Of a stretch of DNA of 19,798 nucleotides, positions 1 to 7,884 are shown piece by piece; position 1 is the stretch's first letter, and each line of letters opens with the position of its first letter. The position numbers and the translations under genes were made by a program. Source of the stretch: VBDM01 sp041496705 (GTDB lineage: Bacteria; Pseudomonadota; Gammaproteobacteria; Burkholderiales; SG8-39); the NCBI GenBank assembly GCA_041496705.1, contig JBGQFD010000070.1:1-19798 (forward strand), given 5' to 3'. The notes beneath the pieces were generated by a model that was given only the letters and a program-made list of their open reading frames with translations, did no database searches and was not told the DNA's origin.

Positions 1-35
1 AAATCATGGAGTTGACGCCTAGTACGAGGGTGGCT

Positions 36-49
36 AGACCGGCCGGTCT
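36..49. repeat. 14-bp perfect palindrome with AGACCG half-sites
   Basis: A perfect self-complementary 14-mer, AGACCGGCCGGTCT, lies in the gene-less left edge (1-146), downstream of the enolase-superfamily gene. It reads as half-sites AGACCG and CGGTCT separated by two bases. The same half-sites recur, seven bases apart, in the inverted repeat at 1452-1474 on the other side of that gene. It could be an operator for a gene outside the window. Chance is possible in GC-rich DNA, and nothing else in 1-122 looks like a gene. Confidence 0.4.
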
Positions 50-122
50 GTCGTCGGCAGACGACGCAACGCGCACCCCGGGGATCTAAGCCGCTGATAC
101 GTCGGGTTTCTGCCTGTCGCGC

Positions 123-140
123 GCGGGCGACATCGCCCGC
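123..140 (-). terminator. Possible hairpin terminator after the enolase gene
   Basis: GCGGGCGA and TCGCCCGC form a perfect 8-bp stem (or 7 bp with a four-base loop) that begins 7 bp past the stop codon of the minus-strand enolase-superfamily gene. Position and stability fit a transcript end. No T-run follows in the direction of transcription, so it is not a textbook intrinsic terminator. It may instead only stabilise the mRNA 3' end. Confidence 0.4.
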
Positions 141-146
141 CGCGGC

Positions 147-1286
147 TCAGGCGATGCGATAGCGCTCGAGGACGGTACGGTCCACTTCGATGCCCAGGCC
201 GGACCCGGTTGGCACGTCTACCCAGCCCTGCTTGTGCGCGAAAGGTTGTCCCGCCAGGTCGTCGCGGAGCGGATTGAAGGTCTGCTCGTACTCGAGCATG
301 GGCGGCATCGGCACGAGGCAGGGCGGGCATTCGGGAAGCGCGGCAAGAAACTGCAGCGTTGCGGCCATCCCGATCGCGGTGCCCCAGGCGTGCGGCACGC
401 ACCGTGTCGCGTACGCCTGCGCGAGCGCGGCGATCTTCCTGCATTCGGTGATGCCGCCGGCCGCGCACACGTCGGGCTGGATGATGTCCATGGCGCGGCG
501 CTCAAGGATCTGGCGGAAGCCGTGCTTGGTGAAATCGTTCTCACCGCCGGCGATCGCGACGTCCAGCGCGCGGCTCACCTCGACGTAACCGTCGATGTCC
601 TCGGGCGACACGGGTTCCTCGAACCAGTACACGCCCAGCTTCTCCAGCTCGCGGCCGATGCTGATCGCCTGCGGCACGTTGTAGCAATGATCCGCGTCGA
701 CGATGAGTTGCACGTCCTGGCCGATGGCCGCGCGCACGGCGGCGACCCGCTCGATGTCCCGCTTCAGGGCGCCCAGCCCGATTCTCATCTTGATCGCGCG
801 GAACCCCTGCGACGCATAGCCGCGCGCTTCCTCCACTGCCTCGTCGGTGAGGCGATCCACGTTCCTGAAGTAGAGTCCCGAGGCGTAGGCGAGGACTCTC
901 GGGCGAAAGCAGCCGCCGATCAGCTTGTGGATCGGCATACCGGTCGCCTTGCCGATGATGTCCCACAGCGCGATGTCGATGCCGCTGATCCCCGAGATGG
1001 TCATGCCGCTCAGCCCGTAGTCCTTGACCTTGTTGTACAGCATCTCCCAGACCACCTCGACGTCGAACGGGTCCTTGCCGATGACGCTGGGCTTGAGCAG
1101 GGTGTCGACGATGGACTTGCATACCGCGGTGGGTCCGTAGCAGTCGCCCCAGCCGGTGATGCCTTCGTCGGTGCGCACCTCGACGACGAGCGCGCCGCGG
1201 GTCGTGTACACCCAGCCGCGCGAAGAGGTGAAGGGTTGGTCCAACTTGACGGACAGCTGGTGCGTGATGACCTCGGTGATCTTCAT
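147..1286 (-). CDS. Mandelate racemase / muconate lactonizing enzyme family protein
   Basis: A 379-aa enolase-superfamily enzyme, probably an acid-sugar or hydroxy-acid dehydratase or racemase in the cytoplasm. The N-terminal capping domain (about 1-125) precedes a TIM barrel. Visible catalytic features are K166-M-R168 at the KxK position, metal ligands D197 (in VDADH), E223 (in WFEEP) and E249 (in GGEN), then D272 and H299 (in VPHAWGTAIG) as the Asp-His dyad, and a C-terminal Glu in LEYEQ. This set is that of the mandelate racemase subgroup; the second KxK lysine is replaced by Arg. The open frame extends 40 codons upstream, but the start at 1286 is chosen because GAGAGGA lies just before it and the MKITEV... 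start is usual in the family. It is divergent from the D-2-hydroxyacid dehydrogenase operon, which suggests a shared sugar-acid or hydroxy-acid pathway. The substrate cannot be assigned. Confidence 0.93.
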   Translation of the reverse strand: MKITEVITHQLSVKLDQPFTSSRGWVYTTRGALVVEVRTDEGITGWGDCYGPTAVCKSIVDTLLKPSVIGKDPFDVEVVWEMLYNKVKDYGLSGMTISGISGIDIALWDIIGKATGMPIHKLIGGCFRPRVLAYASGLYFRNVDRLTDEAVEEARGYASQGFRAIKMRIGLGALKRDIERVAAVRAAIGQDVQLIVDADHCYNVPQAISIGRELEKLGVYWFEEPVSPEDIDGYVEVSRALDVAIAGGENDFTKHGFRQILERRAMDIIQPDVCAAGGITECRKIAALAQAYATRCVPHAWGTAIGMAATLQFLAALPECPPCLVPMPPMLEYEQTFNPLRDDLAGQPFAHKQGWVDVPTGSGLGIEVDRTVLERYRIA

Positions 1287-1451
1287 GATGTCCTCTCTTT
1301 CTTGCGCGAGATTCCCGCGCCCGAGAGGCGCGATGACAATGGAATATGCTAACCTGGACGGGGCTGGCATCGTTGGAGTCTTCGCTGTTTTTGCGGACAA
1401 AGTCACGCCGGCGGGCAGCGTGCGGACGGCCGGGTGAAGTGGTAGATTCGC

Positions 1452-1474
1452 TCAGACCGCGGCCCGCGGTCTGA
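1452..1474. promoter_or_regulatory. 23-bp inverted repeat, candidate operator
   Basis: TCAGACCGCG and CGCGGTCTGA are perfect 10-bp arms around a three-base centre. The repeat lies in the 200-bp divergent region (1287-1486) between the enolase gene and the D-2-hydroxyacid dehydrogenase, and ends 12 bp before the latter's ATG. Symmetry and place fit a dimeric repressor site. Alternatively the transcribed repeat could fold next to the ribosome-binding region, which shows only a weak GAGCG. No regulator gene for it is adjacent. Confidence 0.5.
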
Positions 1475-1486
1475 CGGCCGAGCGCA

Positions 1487-2461
1487 ATGAAAATCGCGAT
1501 CCTGGACGACTACCAGAACGCAGTGCCGACGCTGGCGTGCTTTTCCAAGCTTGCCGGCCATCTCGTCAAGGTCTGGAACGATCACACCAAGGAAGTCGGC
1601 AAGCTCGCGTCGCGGTTGAGGGACGCCGAGGCGCTCGTTCTGATACGCGAGCGCACGCCGATCCCCGCCGCGCTGGTGGCGAAACTGCCCAGGCTGAAAA
1701 TCATCAGCCAGAACGGCCCCTGCCCCCACATCGACGTCGAAGCCTGCACGCGGCACGGAGTGATCGTTTCCTCGGGACAGGGTTCGCGCCCGTCCTACGG
1801 GACGGCGGAGCTCACCTGGGGACTGGTGATCTGCGCCATGCGCAGGATCCCGCAGGAGGTCGCGGCGCTGAAGGCCGGGCGCTGGCAGTCGAGCATCGGC
1901 AGCGCGCTGCGCGGGCGCACGCTTGGCGTCTATGGCTACGGGCGCATCGGGGCGGTGGTCGCCGGTTACGGCCACGCGTTCGGCATGAAAGTGCTCGTGT
2001 GGGGGCGCGAGACCACGCTCGCCAGGGCCCGCGCCGACGGCGTTTCCGCCGCGGCAAACCGGCAGGCGTTCTTCGAGCAGTGCGACGTCGTCACGCTGCA
2101 CATGCGTCTGACCGAGGAGACGCGCGGCATCGTCGCCGTCGAAGATCTCGCGCGGATGAAAACCACGGCGCTCCTCGTCAACACCAGTCGCGCCGGCCTG
2201 ATCGCGCCGGGCGCGCTCGAGCGCGCGTTGCGCGCCGGACGGCCGGGCCTCGCGGCGGTGGACGTGTTCGAGGAAGAGCCGGTCCTCAAGAGGCGGCATC
2301 CGCTGCTGAAGATGGACAACGCGGTGTGCACACCGCATCTGGGCTACGTCGAGCGCGACGGCTACGAGGTCCTTTTCGGCACGGCCTTCGACCAGGTGCT
2401 CGGGTATCTCGCCGGAAAGCCCTTCAACGTGCTCAACCCCGCGGCACTGGCGAAGCGATGA
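1487..2461 (+). CDS. D-2-hydroxyacid dehydrogenase (NAD(P)-dependent)
   Basis: A 324-aa member of the D-isomer-specific 2-hydroxyacid dehydrogenase family, which interconverts 2-oxoacids and D-2-hydroxyacids in the cytoplasm. The N- and C-terminal parts form the substrate domain. The inserted Rossmann domain carries GYGRIG (residues 150-155). The catalytic triad is visible: Arg235 in NTSRAG, Glu264 in the DVFEEEP stretch, and His284 in TPHLGY. The length is normal for the family. It opens a four-gene operon: its stop overlaps the start of the MmgE/PrpD gene in an ATGA, which implies translational coupling. The ribosome-binding site is weak, and a strong inverted repeat lies just upstream. It is probably not PGDH (SerA), since there is no ACT domain and the context is catabolic. 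The exact substrate is unknown. Confidence 0.94.
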   Translation: MKIAILDDYQNAVPTLACFSKLAGHLVKVWNDHTKEVGKLASRLRDAEALVLIRERTPIPAALVAKLPRLKIISQNGPCPHIDVEACTRHGVIVSSGQGSRPSYGTAELTWGLVICAMRRIPQEVAALKAGRWQSSIGSALRGRTLGVYGYGRIGAVVAGYGHAFGMKVLVWGRETTLARARADGVSAAANRQAFFEQCDVVTLHMRLTEETRGIVAVEDLARMKTTALLVNTSRAGLIAPGALERALRAGRPGLAAVDVFEEEPVLKRRHPLLKMDNAVCTPHLGYVERDGYEVLFGTAFDQVLGYLAGKPFNVLNPAALAKR

Positions 2462-3861
2462 ACCGCGTCGCCGACGCGCCTGCCGTCCCGTCCGTCGCGG
2501 GAGCAGGGCACGTGGTGGAGCGATTTGCCGGGTTTGCTCAAGGTTTTCGCGCACGACCGCTCGCGCCGCCGCTCCTGCACCACGCGAAGCGCGCGGTGAT
2601 CGACTGGTATGCGGCATTGCTTCCGGGCGCGATGGTGGCGCCGGCAACGCTCCTGGAGCGCGCGTTCGCCGCAGACCTCGACCGGGGCGAGGCGCGCCTC
2701 GCGCTGGGCAGGCGCGCGGGGGTGCGCACCGCGGCGCTCATCAACGGCAGCGCCGCACACACGGTCGAGGTGGACGACATTTATCGGGACGCTATCTACC
2801 ATCCCGGGGCGCCGACCATTTCCGCGGCGCTCGCGCTCGCGCAGGCGCGCGGTGCATCGGGCGAAGCGTTCCTGCGCGCGGTGATCGTCGGCTACGAGAT
2901 CTCGACCCGCATCGGCGCGATCATGGGCCGCGCGCACTACCGTTACTGGCACAACACCGGCACCATCGGCTGCTTCGGCGCCGCGGGCGCGGCGGCCGAG
3001 CTGCTCGGCCTGGACGCCGGGCGCTTCGCGCACGCGCTCGCCACGGTCGCCACCTTTTCCGCCGGATTGCAGCAGGCGTTTCGAATGGACTCGATGTCCA
3101 AGCCGCTGCACGCGGGACGCGCCGCGGAGGCAGGGGTCACCGCGGCGCTCGCCGCTGCGGAAGGCGTCACGGGGTCGCTCGACGTGCTCGAGGGCGAGTC
3201 GGGTTACGGCCGCGCCATGGGCTACGCGGAGGCGAACGCGGGCCCGGACTGGGAGCGGGCGCTGGCGGCTCTCGGTGAGGATTTCCACATCACCCGCATG
3301 ACCTTCAAGAACCACGCGTGCTGCGGGCACGCCTTTGCCGCCATCGACGGCGCACTTGCGCTGAAGGCGCAGATGGATCTCGTCGCCCCGGAGATCGCGC
3401 GCGTGCGGATCGGCGCCTACCGGGCGACCCTGGAGGTCGCGGGGATCGCGAATCCCATGACGCCGGCCGAGGCGCGGTTCAGCACGCCCTATCTCGTCGC
3501 GACCGCGCTCACGCACGGCAGCGTGCGGCTCGCCGCGTTCGGGCCGGCGCGGCTCGAGGACAAGGTGACGCGCGAGCTGATGCGGCGCGTCGATGTCGTC
3601 CTCGACCCCGAGATCGACGCCAAGTTCCCGGCGCAGCGCGCTGCGCGTGTCGCGATCGAATCGCGCGACGGACGTCGCGGCGAGCACTTCCAGCCGACGC
3701 GCAAAGGCGATCCGGACATGCCGCTCTCCGACGCCGAGCTCGAGCAGAAGTATCTGGAGCTCGCCGGGCCGGTGATCGGCGAGGCGCGAGCCCGGGCGCG
3801 GCTCGCCCGGCTGTGGCGCCTGGAAACCGAAGTGACGCTAGCCGGCGCTGCGTGGATCTAG
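2458..3861 (+). CDS. MmgE/PrpD family protein (2-methylcitrate dehydratase-like)
   Basis: A 467-aa protein of the MmgE/PrpD family, which includes 2-methylcitrate dehydratase and cis-aconitate decarboxylase. Family signatures are visible: VEVDDIYRDAIYHPGAPT (D106, D107, H115), KPLHAGRAAEAG (from K215, with H218 and R221), and KNHACCGHAFAAIDG (from K284). The all-helical domain is split by a smaller alpha/beta domain in roughly residues 270-410. The ATG overlaps the preceding stop by 4 bp. The 3' end overlaps the GTG of the acyl-CoA synthetase by 10 bp. Family members without prpB and prpC neighbours are rarely true methylcitrate dehydratases. None of the methylcitrate cycle genes is here, so it more likely dehydrates, isomerises or decarboxylates another polycarboxylic or hydroxy acid. 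Family assignment is firm; the reaction is not. Confidence 0.92.
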   Translation: MNRVADAPAVPSVAGAGHVVERFAGFAQGFRARPLAPPLLHHAKRAVIDWYAALLPGAMVAPATLLERAFAADLDRGEARLALGRRAGVRTAALINGSAAHTVEVDDIYRDAIYHPGAPTISAALALAQARGASGEAFLRAVIVGYEISTRIGAIMGRAHYRYWHNTGTIGCFGAAGAAAELLGLDAGRFAHALATVATFSAGLQQAFRMDSMSKPLHAGRAAEAGVTAALAAAEGVTGSLDVLEGESGYGRAMGYAEANAGPDWERALAALGEDFHITRMTFKNHACCGHAFAAIDGALALKAQMDLVAPEIARVRIGAYRATLEVAGIANPMTPAEARFSTPYLVATALTHGSVRLAAFGPARLEDKVTRELMRRVDVVLDPEIDAKFPAQRAARVAIESRDGRRGEHFQPTRKGDPDMPLSDAELEQKYLELAGPVIGEARARARLARLWRLETEVTLAGAAWI

Positions 3862-5852
3862 CGCAAGCGCTTTTTTCGCCGCGCGCGGTGGCGTTGGTCG
3901 GCGCCTCCGGCGACGCGTCGAAGAACACCGCGCGTCCCCTGCGCTTCCTGCGCAAGCACGGGTATGCGGGGCGCATCGTGCCGATCAACGCAACGCGCGG
4001 CGAAGTGCTGGGCGAGCGCGCCTACCGCAACCTCGCCGAAGCGCCCGGCGCGATCGACCACGCCTTCATCATGACCCCCGGGGATTCGGTCGAGAGCGCG
4101 CTCGAGGAATGCGGCGCGCGCGGCGTGCCGGTGGCGACCATTTTCAGCGACGGCTTTGCCGACGCTGGGGCGGAAGGGGCAATGCGCCAGGACCGGCTCG
4201 TCGCGCGGGCGAGAACACTGGGCGTACGCGTGCTCGGTCCCAACAGCATGGGGCTCGTCGACGTTCCCGGCCGCCTCGCGCTCACGGTCAACGCGGTGCT
4301 CGAGATGGACGCCTTGCCCCGGGGGACGACGAGCTTCGTGTCGCAGAGCGGGACGATGCTCGGAACCGTGCTCTCGCGCGGCGCGGGGCGGAGCCTGGGT
4401 TTCGCAAAGCTCGTTTCGGTCGGCAACGAAGCCGATCTCGGGATGGCGGAGCTGGTCGAATTGCTCGCCGAAGATCCCGGCACGAGGGTGATCCTCCTGT
4501 TTCTCGAAACGATACGCGATGGCGCGAAACTGGCCGCTGCCGCGCGTAAAGCCGACGCCGCGGGGAAACCCGTCGTCGCTTACAAGCTCGGCCGCTCGCG
4601 GCTCGGCGCCGCGCTTGCGCGCTCGCACACCGGCGCGCTCGCCGGCGAGGACGCGGCGCTCGACGCGTATTTCCGGGACTGCGGCATCGTGAGGGTGGAC
4701 CTGCTCGAGACGCTCATCGAGATCGCGCCGCTTCTTGCCGGACGCGCACCACCCAACCTCCCGCGTTCCGCGCGTGTTGCAGTCGTGACCACTACCGGGG
4801 GCGGCGCGGCGAGCGTCGTGGATCGGCTGGGCATGTTCGGCATCGAGACGTTCGCGCCGAACTCCAGGTCGCCGATCGTCGATCTGACGATGACGGCGAC
4901 CGCCGAGCAGTACACCGCGGTGCTCGATGATCTGCTCGCGTCCCCTCAGTGTGACGGCGTGCTCGCGGTGGTCGGGTCTTCGGCGCAGTTCCATCCGCAA
5001 CTTGCGGTCGAGCCCATCATGGGTTCGAAGAACAACGCGAAGCCGCTCGCGGTGTTCCTCACTCCGCACGCGGAACGCTCGCTTGCCCTGCTCGCCGAGC
5101 ATGGGATCGCAGCTTTTCGCACGCCCGAAGCTTGCGCCGACGCGCTTGCCGCTTTTTTCGCTTGGCGCTCGCCCCTTGCCCGCGCCGCAGCCGCATCCAC
5201 CGAATGGCCGCCCGATTTGCCCCGGCGCGGACCTCTCGATGAAACGCAAGCGTTCGTGCTGTTTGCCTCGCTCGGAATCCCGGTGGCGGAGCACGCGATC
5301 GCGCAGCCTCCCGGCTATGCGCACGCCATTCCCTATCCGGTGGCGGCAAAAGCGCTTTCCGTAGGACTCCTTCACAAGACCGAAGCCGGAGCGGTATGTC
5401 TTGGCATCGTGGACCGGGCCGAGCTCGATCGCGCGGTCCGAGGAATGCTCGAGCGCGTCCCTGCAGCTCGCGGTGTACTGGTGCAGAAAATGGAATCGGG
5501 TCTTGCCGAGGCGATCGTCGGCTACCGCGAGGATCCGGTCGTCGGCCCGGTCGTGCTCGTCGGGGCGGGAGGCACCCTCGCGGAAATCTACAAGGACTAC
5601 GCGTTGCGCCTCGCGCCCGTGAGCGAAGGGGAGGCCGCGGTTATGATCGGGGAAGTGAAGGGCCTCGCAACCGTGCGCGGCTACCGCGGGCTGCCGCGCG
5701 GTGATGTCAATGCGTTGGCGAAGGCTGTCGCCGCGCTCTCGCGCCTTGCCCTCATCGCCGGACAGCCGGTCGCCGAGGCGGAAATCAATCCGCTGATCGT
5801 GAAGCGCGAGGGCGTCGTTGCCGTCGACGGCTTGGTCGTGCTGAAGGAGTGA
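3852..5852 (+). CDS. ADP-forming acyl-CoA synthetase (acetate-CoA ligase type)
   Basis: A 666-aa protein joining the alpha and beta parts of a nucleoside-diphosphate-forming acyl-CoA synthetase. An N-terminal CoA-binding Rossmann domain (about 5-130, LFSPRAVALVGAS) is followed by two succinyl-CoA-ligase-like domains (about 145-440). These contain VSQSGTML and ARSHTGALAGEDA; His259 is the likely phosphohistidine. A C-terminal ATP-grasp domain (about 460-666) contains AAKAL, LLHKTEAGAV and the metal-binding AEINPLIV. It would activate a carboxylic acid to its CoA thioester. The start is taken as GTG at 3852, overlapping the previous gene by 10 bp, because the conserved N-terminus begins at once; no strong ribosome-binding site is visible. 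It feeds naturally into the acyl-CoA dehydrogenase 2 bp downstream. The acyl substrate is not deducible, and the reverse, ATP-yielding direction is possible. Confidence 0.92.
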   Translation: MDLAQALFSPRAVALVGASGDASKNTARPLRFLRKHGYAGRIVPINATRGEVLGERAYRNLAEAPGAIDHAFIMTPGDSVESALEECGARGVPVATIFSDGFADAGAEGAMRQDRLVARARTLGVRVLGPNSMGLVDVPGRLALTVNAVLEMDALPRGTTSFVSQSGTMLGTVLSRGAGRSLGFAKLVSVGNEADLGMAELVELLAEDPGTRVILLFLETIRDGAKLAAAARKADAAGKPVVAYKLGRSRLGAALARSHTGALAGEDAALDAYFRDCGIVRVDLLETLIEIAPLLAGRAPPNLPRSARVAVVTTTGGGAASVVDRLGMFGIETFAPNSRSPIVDLTMTATAEQYTAVLDDLLASPQCDGVLAVVGSSAQFHPQLAVEPIMGSKNNAKPLAVFLTPHAERSLALLAEHGIAAFRTPEACADALAAFFAWRSPLARAAAASTEWPPDLPRRGPLDETQAFVLFASLGIPVAEHAIAQPPGYAHAIPYPVAAKALSVGLLHKTEAGAVCLGIVDRAELDRAVRGMLERVPAARGVLVQKMESGLAEAIVGYREDPVVGPVVLVGAGGTLAEIYKDYALRLAPVSEGEAAVMIGEVKGLATVRGYRGLPRGDVNALAKAVAALSRLALIAGQPVAEAEINPLIVKREGVVAVDGLVVLKE

Positions 5853-5854
5853 GC

Positions 5855-7009
5855 ATGGATTTCCGCTGGTCCCCCGAGCAGGAGGAATTCCGCAATTCGG
5901 TGCGGCGCTTCGCCGAAAAGCATCTCGCGGCGGGCGCGCGCGAGCGCGCGCATTCTCCGGACTATCCCTGGGACGTCGCGAAGCTGATGGCGGCGCAGGG
6001 GCTCCTTGGCATCACCATCGCCGAGGTCGACGGGGGGCAGGGCGGTGCGCTCATCGACGCCGTGATCGCGATCGAGAGCGTCGCCGCGGCGTGCCCGAGG
6101 AGTGCCGACGTCGTGCAGGCGGGTAATTTCGGGCCGATCCGCGTTCTTGCAGAGTATGGCACGCCGGAGCAGAAGCGGAAATACCTGAAACGCCTGCTCG
6201 CGGGAGAATCGGTCATCAGCGTAGGCATGACCGAACCCGAGGCAGGCTCTGCCGTCACCGACCTGCGGACGACGGCGACGGCGGACGGCGCGGGCTACCG
6301 CGTCAACGGCTCGAAGATCTTCACCACGCACTCCACGCACGCCGAACTGATCCTCACTTACGTGCGCTTCGGACCCGGCGTGGACGGCATCGGCTCGGTA
6401 CTGATCGAGCTGAAGGCGCCCGGGGTGCGGCTCGGCAAGCGCTCCAAATTCATGTCAGGGGAGGAATGGGCGGAGATCTATTTCGAAAACGTGCTTGTGC
6501 CCGCCGACAGGGTGGTGCTCAAGGAAGGCGGGTTCAAGAAGCAGATCGCCGGGTTCAACGTCGAGCGCATCGGCAACGCGGCGCGCTCGCTTGCACTCGG
6601 CAGGTACGCCTACGAGGCGGCACGGAAGTGGGCGATGCAGAGAAAGCAGTTCGGGCGCCTCTTGTGTGAATTCCAGGGACTGCAATGGAAGTTCGCAGAG
6701 ATGAAGATGAAGCTGGACGCCGGTCAGCTCCTGCTGTATCGCGCCGCGCTGAACGCCGACCGCGGTTTCCCTTCTGCCGAGGAGACCGCGATCGCCAAGG
6801 CCTTCTGCAACCAGGCGGGATTCGAGGTGGCCAACGAGGCCCTGCAAGTCATGGGCGGCCTCGGCTACAGCACGGACGAACTGGTCGAGTACTGCCTGCG
6901 CCGTTGCCGCGGCTGGATGATCGCCGGCGGCTCGATCGAGATCCTCAAGAACCGCATCGCGGAAGCCGTGTTCGAGCGCAGCTTTTCACAGCGGCCGGAA
7001 AGAAAATGA
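5855..7009 (+). CDS. Acyl-CoA dehydrogenase (FAD)
   Basis: A 384-aa acyl-CoA dehydrogenase that would desaturate an acyl-CoA at the alpha,beta position and pass electrons to ETF. It has the helical N-terminal domain (about 5-115), the middle beta domain with GMTEPEAGSAVTDL (about 124-137), and the C-terminal helical domain with RKQFGR and MGGLGYS. The usual catalytic Glu position of the short/medium-chain enzymes (YEGT) reads AGGS here, so Gly358 replaces it. Glu237 in GFNVERIG sits where isovaleryl- and long-chain-type enzymes keep theirs. ATG at 5855 is preferred over GTG at 5849 because AAGGAG lies at the right distance. It is the last gene of the operon. Its TGA directly abuts the stop of the convergent LuxR gene with no bases between. 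Confidence 0.94.
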   Translation: MDFRWSPEQEEFRNSVRRFAEKHLAAGARERAHSPDYPWDVAKLMAAQGLLGITIAEVDGGQGGALIDAVIAIESVAAACPRSADVVQAGNFGPIRVLAEYGTPEQKRKYLKRLLAGESVISVGMTEPEAGSAVTDLRTTATADGAGYRVNGSKIFTTHSTHAELILTYVRFGPGVDGIGSVLIELKAPGVRLGKRSKFMSGEEWAEIYFENVLVPADRVVLKEGGFKKQIAGFNVERIGNAARSLALGRYAYEAARKWAMQRKQFGRLLCEFQGLQWKFAEMKMKLDAGQLLLYRAALNADRGFPSAEETAIAKAFCNQAGFEVANEALQVMGGLGYSTDELVEYCLRRCRGWMIAGGSIEILKNRIAEAVFERSFSQRPERK

Positions 7010-7849
7010 TCAGTGCTGCGCTGCCAGTGCGCGCATGACTGCGGCGGTGCGTGTCTCCACTCCGAGTTTCTCGTAAATGTGCTGCAGGTGCTTGTGCACG
7101 GTGCGCGGGCTGATCTCGAGGATGGCGCCGATGTCCCGATCGGTCTTGCCGGCGCCAAGCCAGCGCAGCACGTCGCGTTCGCGCCGCGTCAGCGACAGCA
7201 CCGGCGCGGCGGTCTCCGCTGCCGAGGCATCGCAGGCACGGCTCGCTGCAACGCCGAGCCGGTAGAGGTTCCCGAGATGGGGTCGCACGATCTCGAGGCG
7301 CGCGCGGTCCCGGTCGCTGAACCCGCGTTTGCTGCGGTTGAGCACGAAGCTCACGAGGAACCGCCCGTCCACGTGAATGGGCACCGCCATGACATGGTCG
7401 ATTCGGATGACTCGGTAGTAGTCGTTGTAGAGCGGGGTGCGATGAAACTCGGACTCCGGCAGTAGCTCGGCGATGCGCTTCGTAACCGCCCTTGGATTGC
7501 GGCCGTGCTCGCGAACCAGCGGATGATCGAAGAAGTAACGGTCGAATACTTCGAGTTCGCGCGACGAGATCGCACCTGGCCGGTCGCTGACCACGCTGCG
7601 ATGCCCGCTCTCGAGATTGCATACCGACAGCGTCGTGAGCTCGGAGCTCACGATCCGCGGCAGGCATTCGACGCCGCAACCGGCGAACTCCTCGCCGTTC
7701 CGACTGCCCTCGCCGATTGCGCGTAGCACATCGAGCGCTCCGCGCAGCTCGGCGTTGGTGAGCGGGACCAGGTCCCGGGCCGGTGCGCTGTGAACGAAGG
7801 GCGGGTTCGCGCTGCGGCCGGTCGGGAACGGTGTGCGGAGCTGCGGCAT
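7010..7849 (-). CDS. LuxR-family transcriptional regulator
   Basis: A 279-aa regulator with a C-terminal LuxR/GerE helix-turn-helix (about 218-277; TRRERDVLRWLGAGKTDRDI, then ISPRTVHKHLQHIYEKLGV). The N-terminal 200 residues look like an alpha/beta, GAF-like sensor region (for example HVMAVPIHVDGRFLVSFVLN). They show neither an acyl-homoserine-lactone signature nor a receiver domain, so the signal is unknown. The ATG at 7849 is preceded by AGGGGAG. The gene is divergent from the nitrilase operon across 204 bp and convergent with the acyl-CoA dehydrogenase, abutting stop to stop. The likeliest target is the nitrilase/PNPOx operon, perhaps with autoregulation through the repeats at 7860 and 7961. 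Control of the upstream acyl-CoA operon is also possible. Confidence 0.92.
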   Translation of the reverse strand: MPQLRTPFPTGRSANPPFVHSAPARDLVPLTNAELRGALDVLRAIGEGSRNGEEFAGCGVECLPRIVSSELTTLSVCNLESGHRSVVSDRPGAISSRELEVFDRYFFDHPLVREHGRNPRAVTKRIAELLPESEFHRTPLYNDYYRVIRIDHVMAVPIHVDGRFLVSFVLNRSKRGFSDRDRARLEIVRPHLGNLYRLGVAASRACDASAAETAAPVLSLTRRERDVLRWLGAGKTDRDIGAILEISPRTVHKHLQHIYEKLGVETRTAAVMRALAAQH

Positions 7850-7859
7850 GGCCGGATTC

Positions 7860-7870
7860 TCCCCTGCAAC
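7860..7870. repeat. 11-bp direct repeat, copy 1 (luxR side)
   Basis: TCCCCTGCAAC occurs here and, exactly repeated, at 7961-7971, both in the 204-bp region between the LuxR-type regulator and the nitrilase. Counting flanking bases, 12 of 13 positions agree (T-C/T-TCCCCTGCAAC). This copy overlaps the ribosome-binding region of the regulator gene, so bound protein could repress it. Part of the match may simply be a Shine-Dalgarno sequence. Confidence 0.4.
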
Positions 7871-7884
7871 GACGTGGTGCCAAT

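Noticed and set aside
34..468. Minus-strand frame of 144 codons at the left edge
   Set aside because: It is Arg-rich and low in hydrophobic residues, overlaps the real enolase gene in another frame, and has no motif.
234..1352. Long plus-strand open frame (372 codons) opposite the enolase gene
   Set aside because: It is a GC-driven shadow; the minus strand has clear family motifs and this frame shows no recognisable domain.
1403..2647. Minus-strand open frame of 414 codons antisense to the D-2-hydroxyacid dehydrogenase
   Set aside because: Its composition is that of a shadow frame and the opposite strand has a complete catalytic triad.
3858..5375. Minus-strand open frame of 505 codons antisense to the CoA ligase
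   Set aside because: It has high Arg/His content and no domain; it reflects third-position GC bias.
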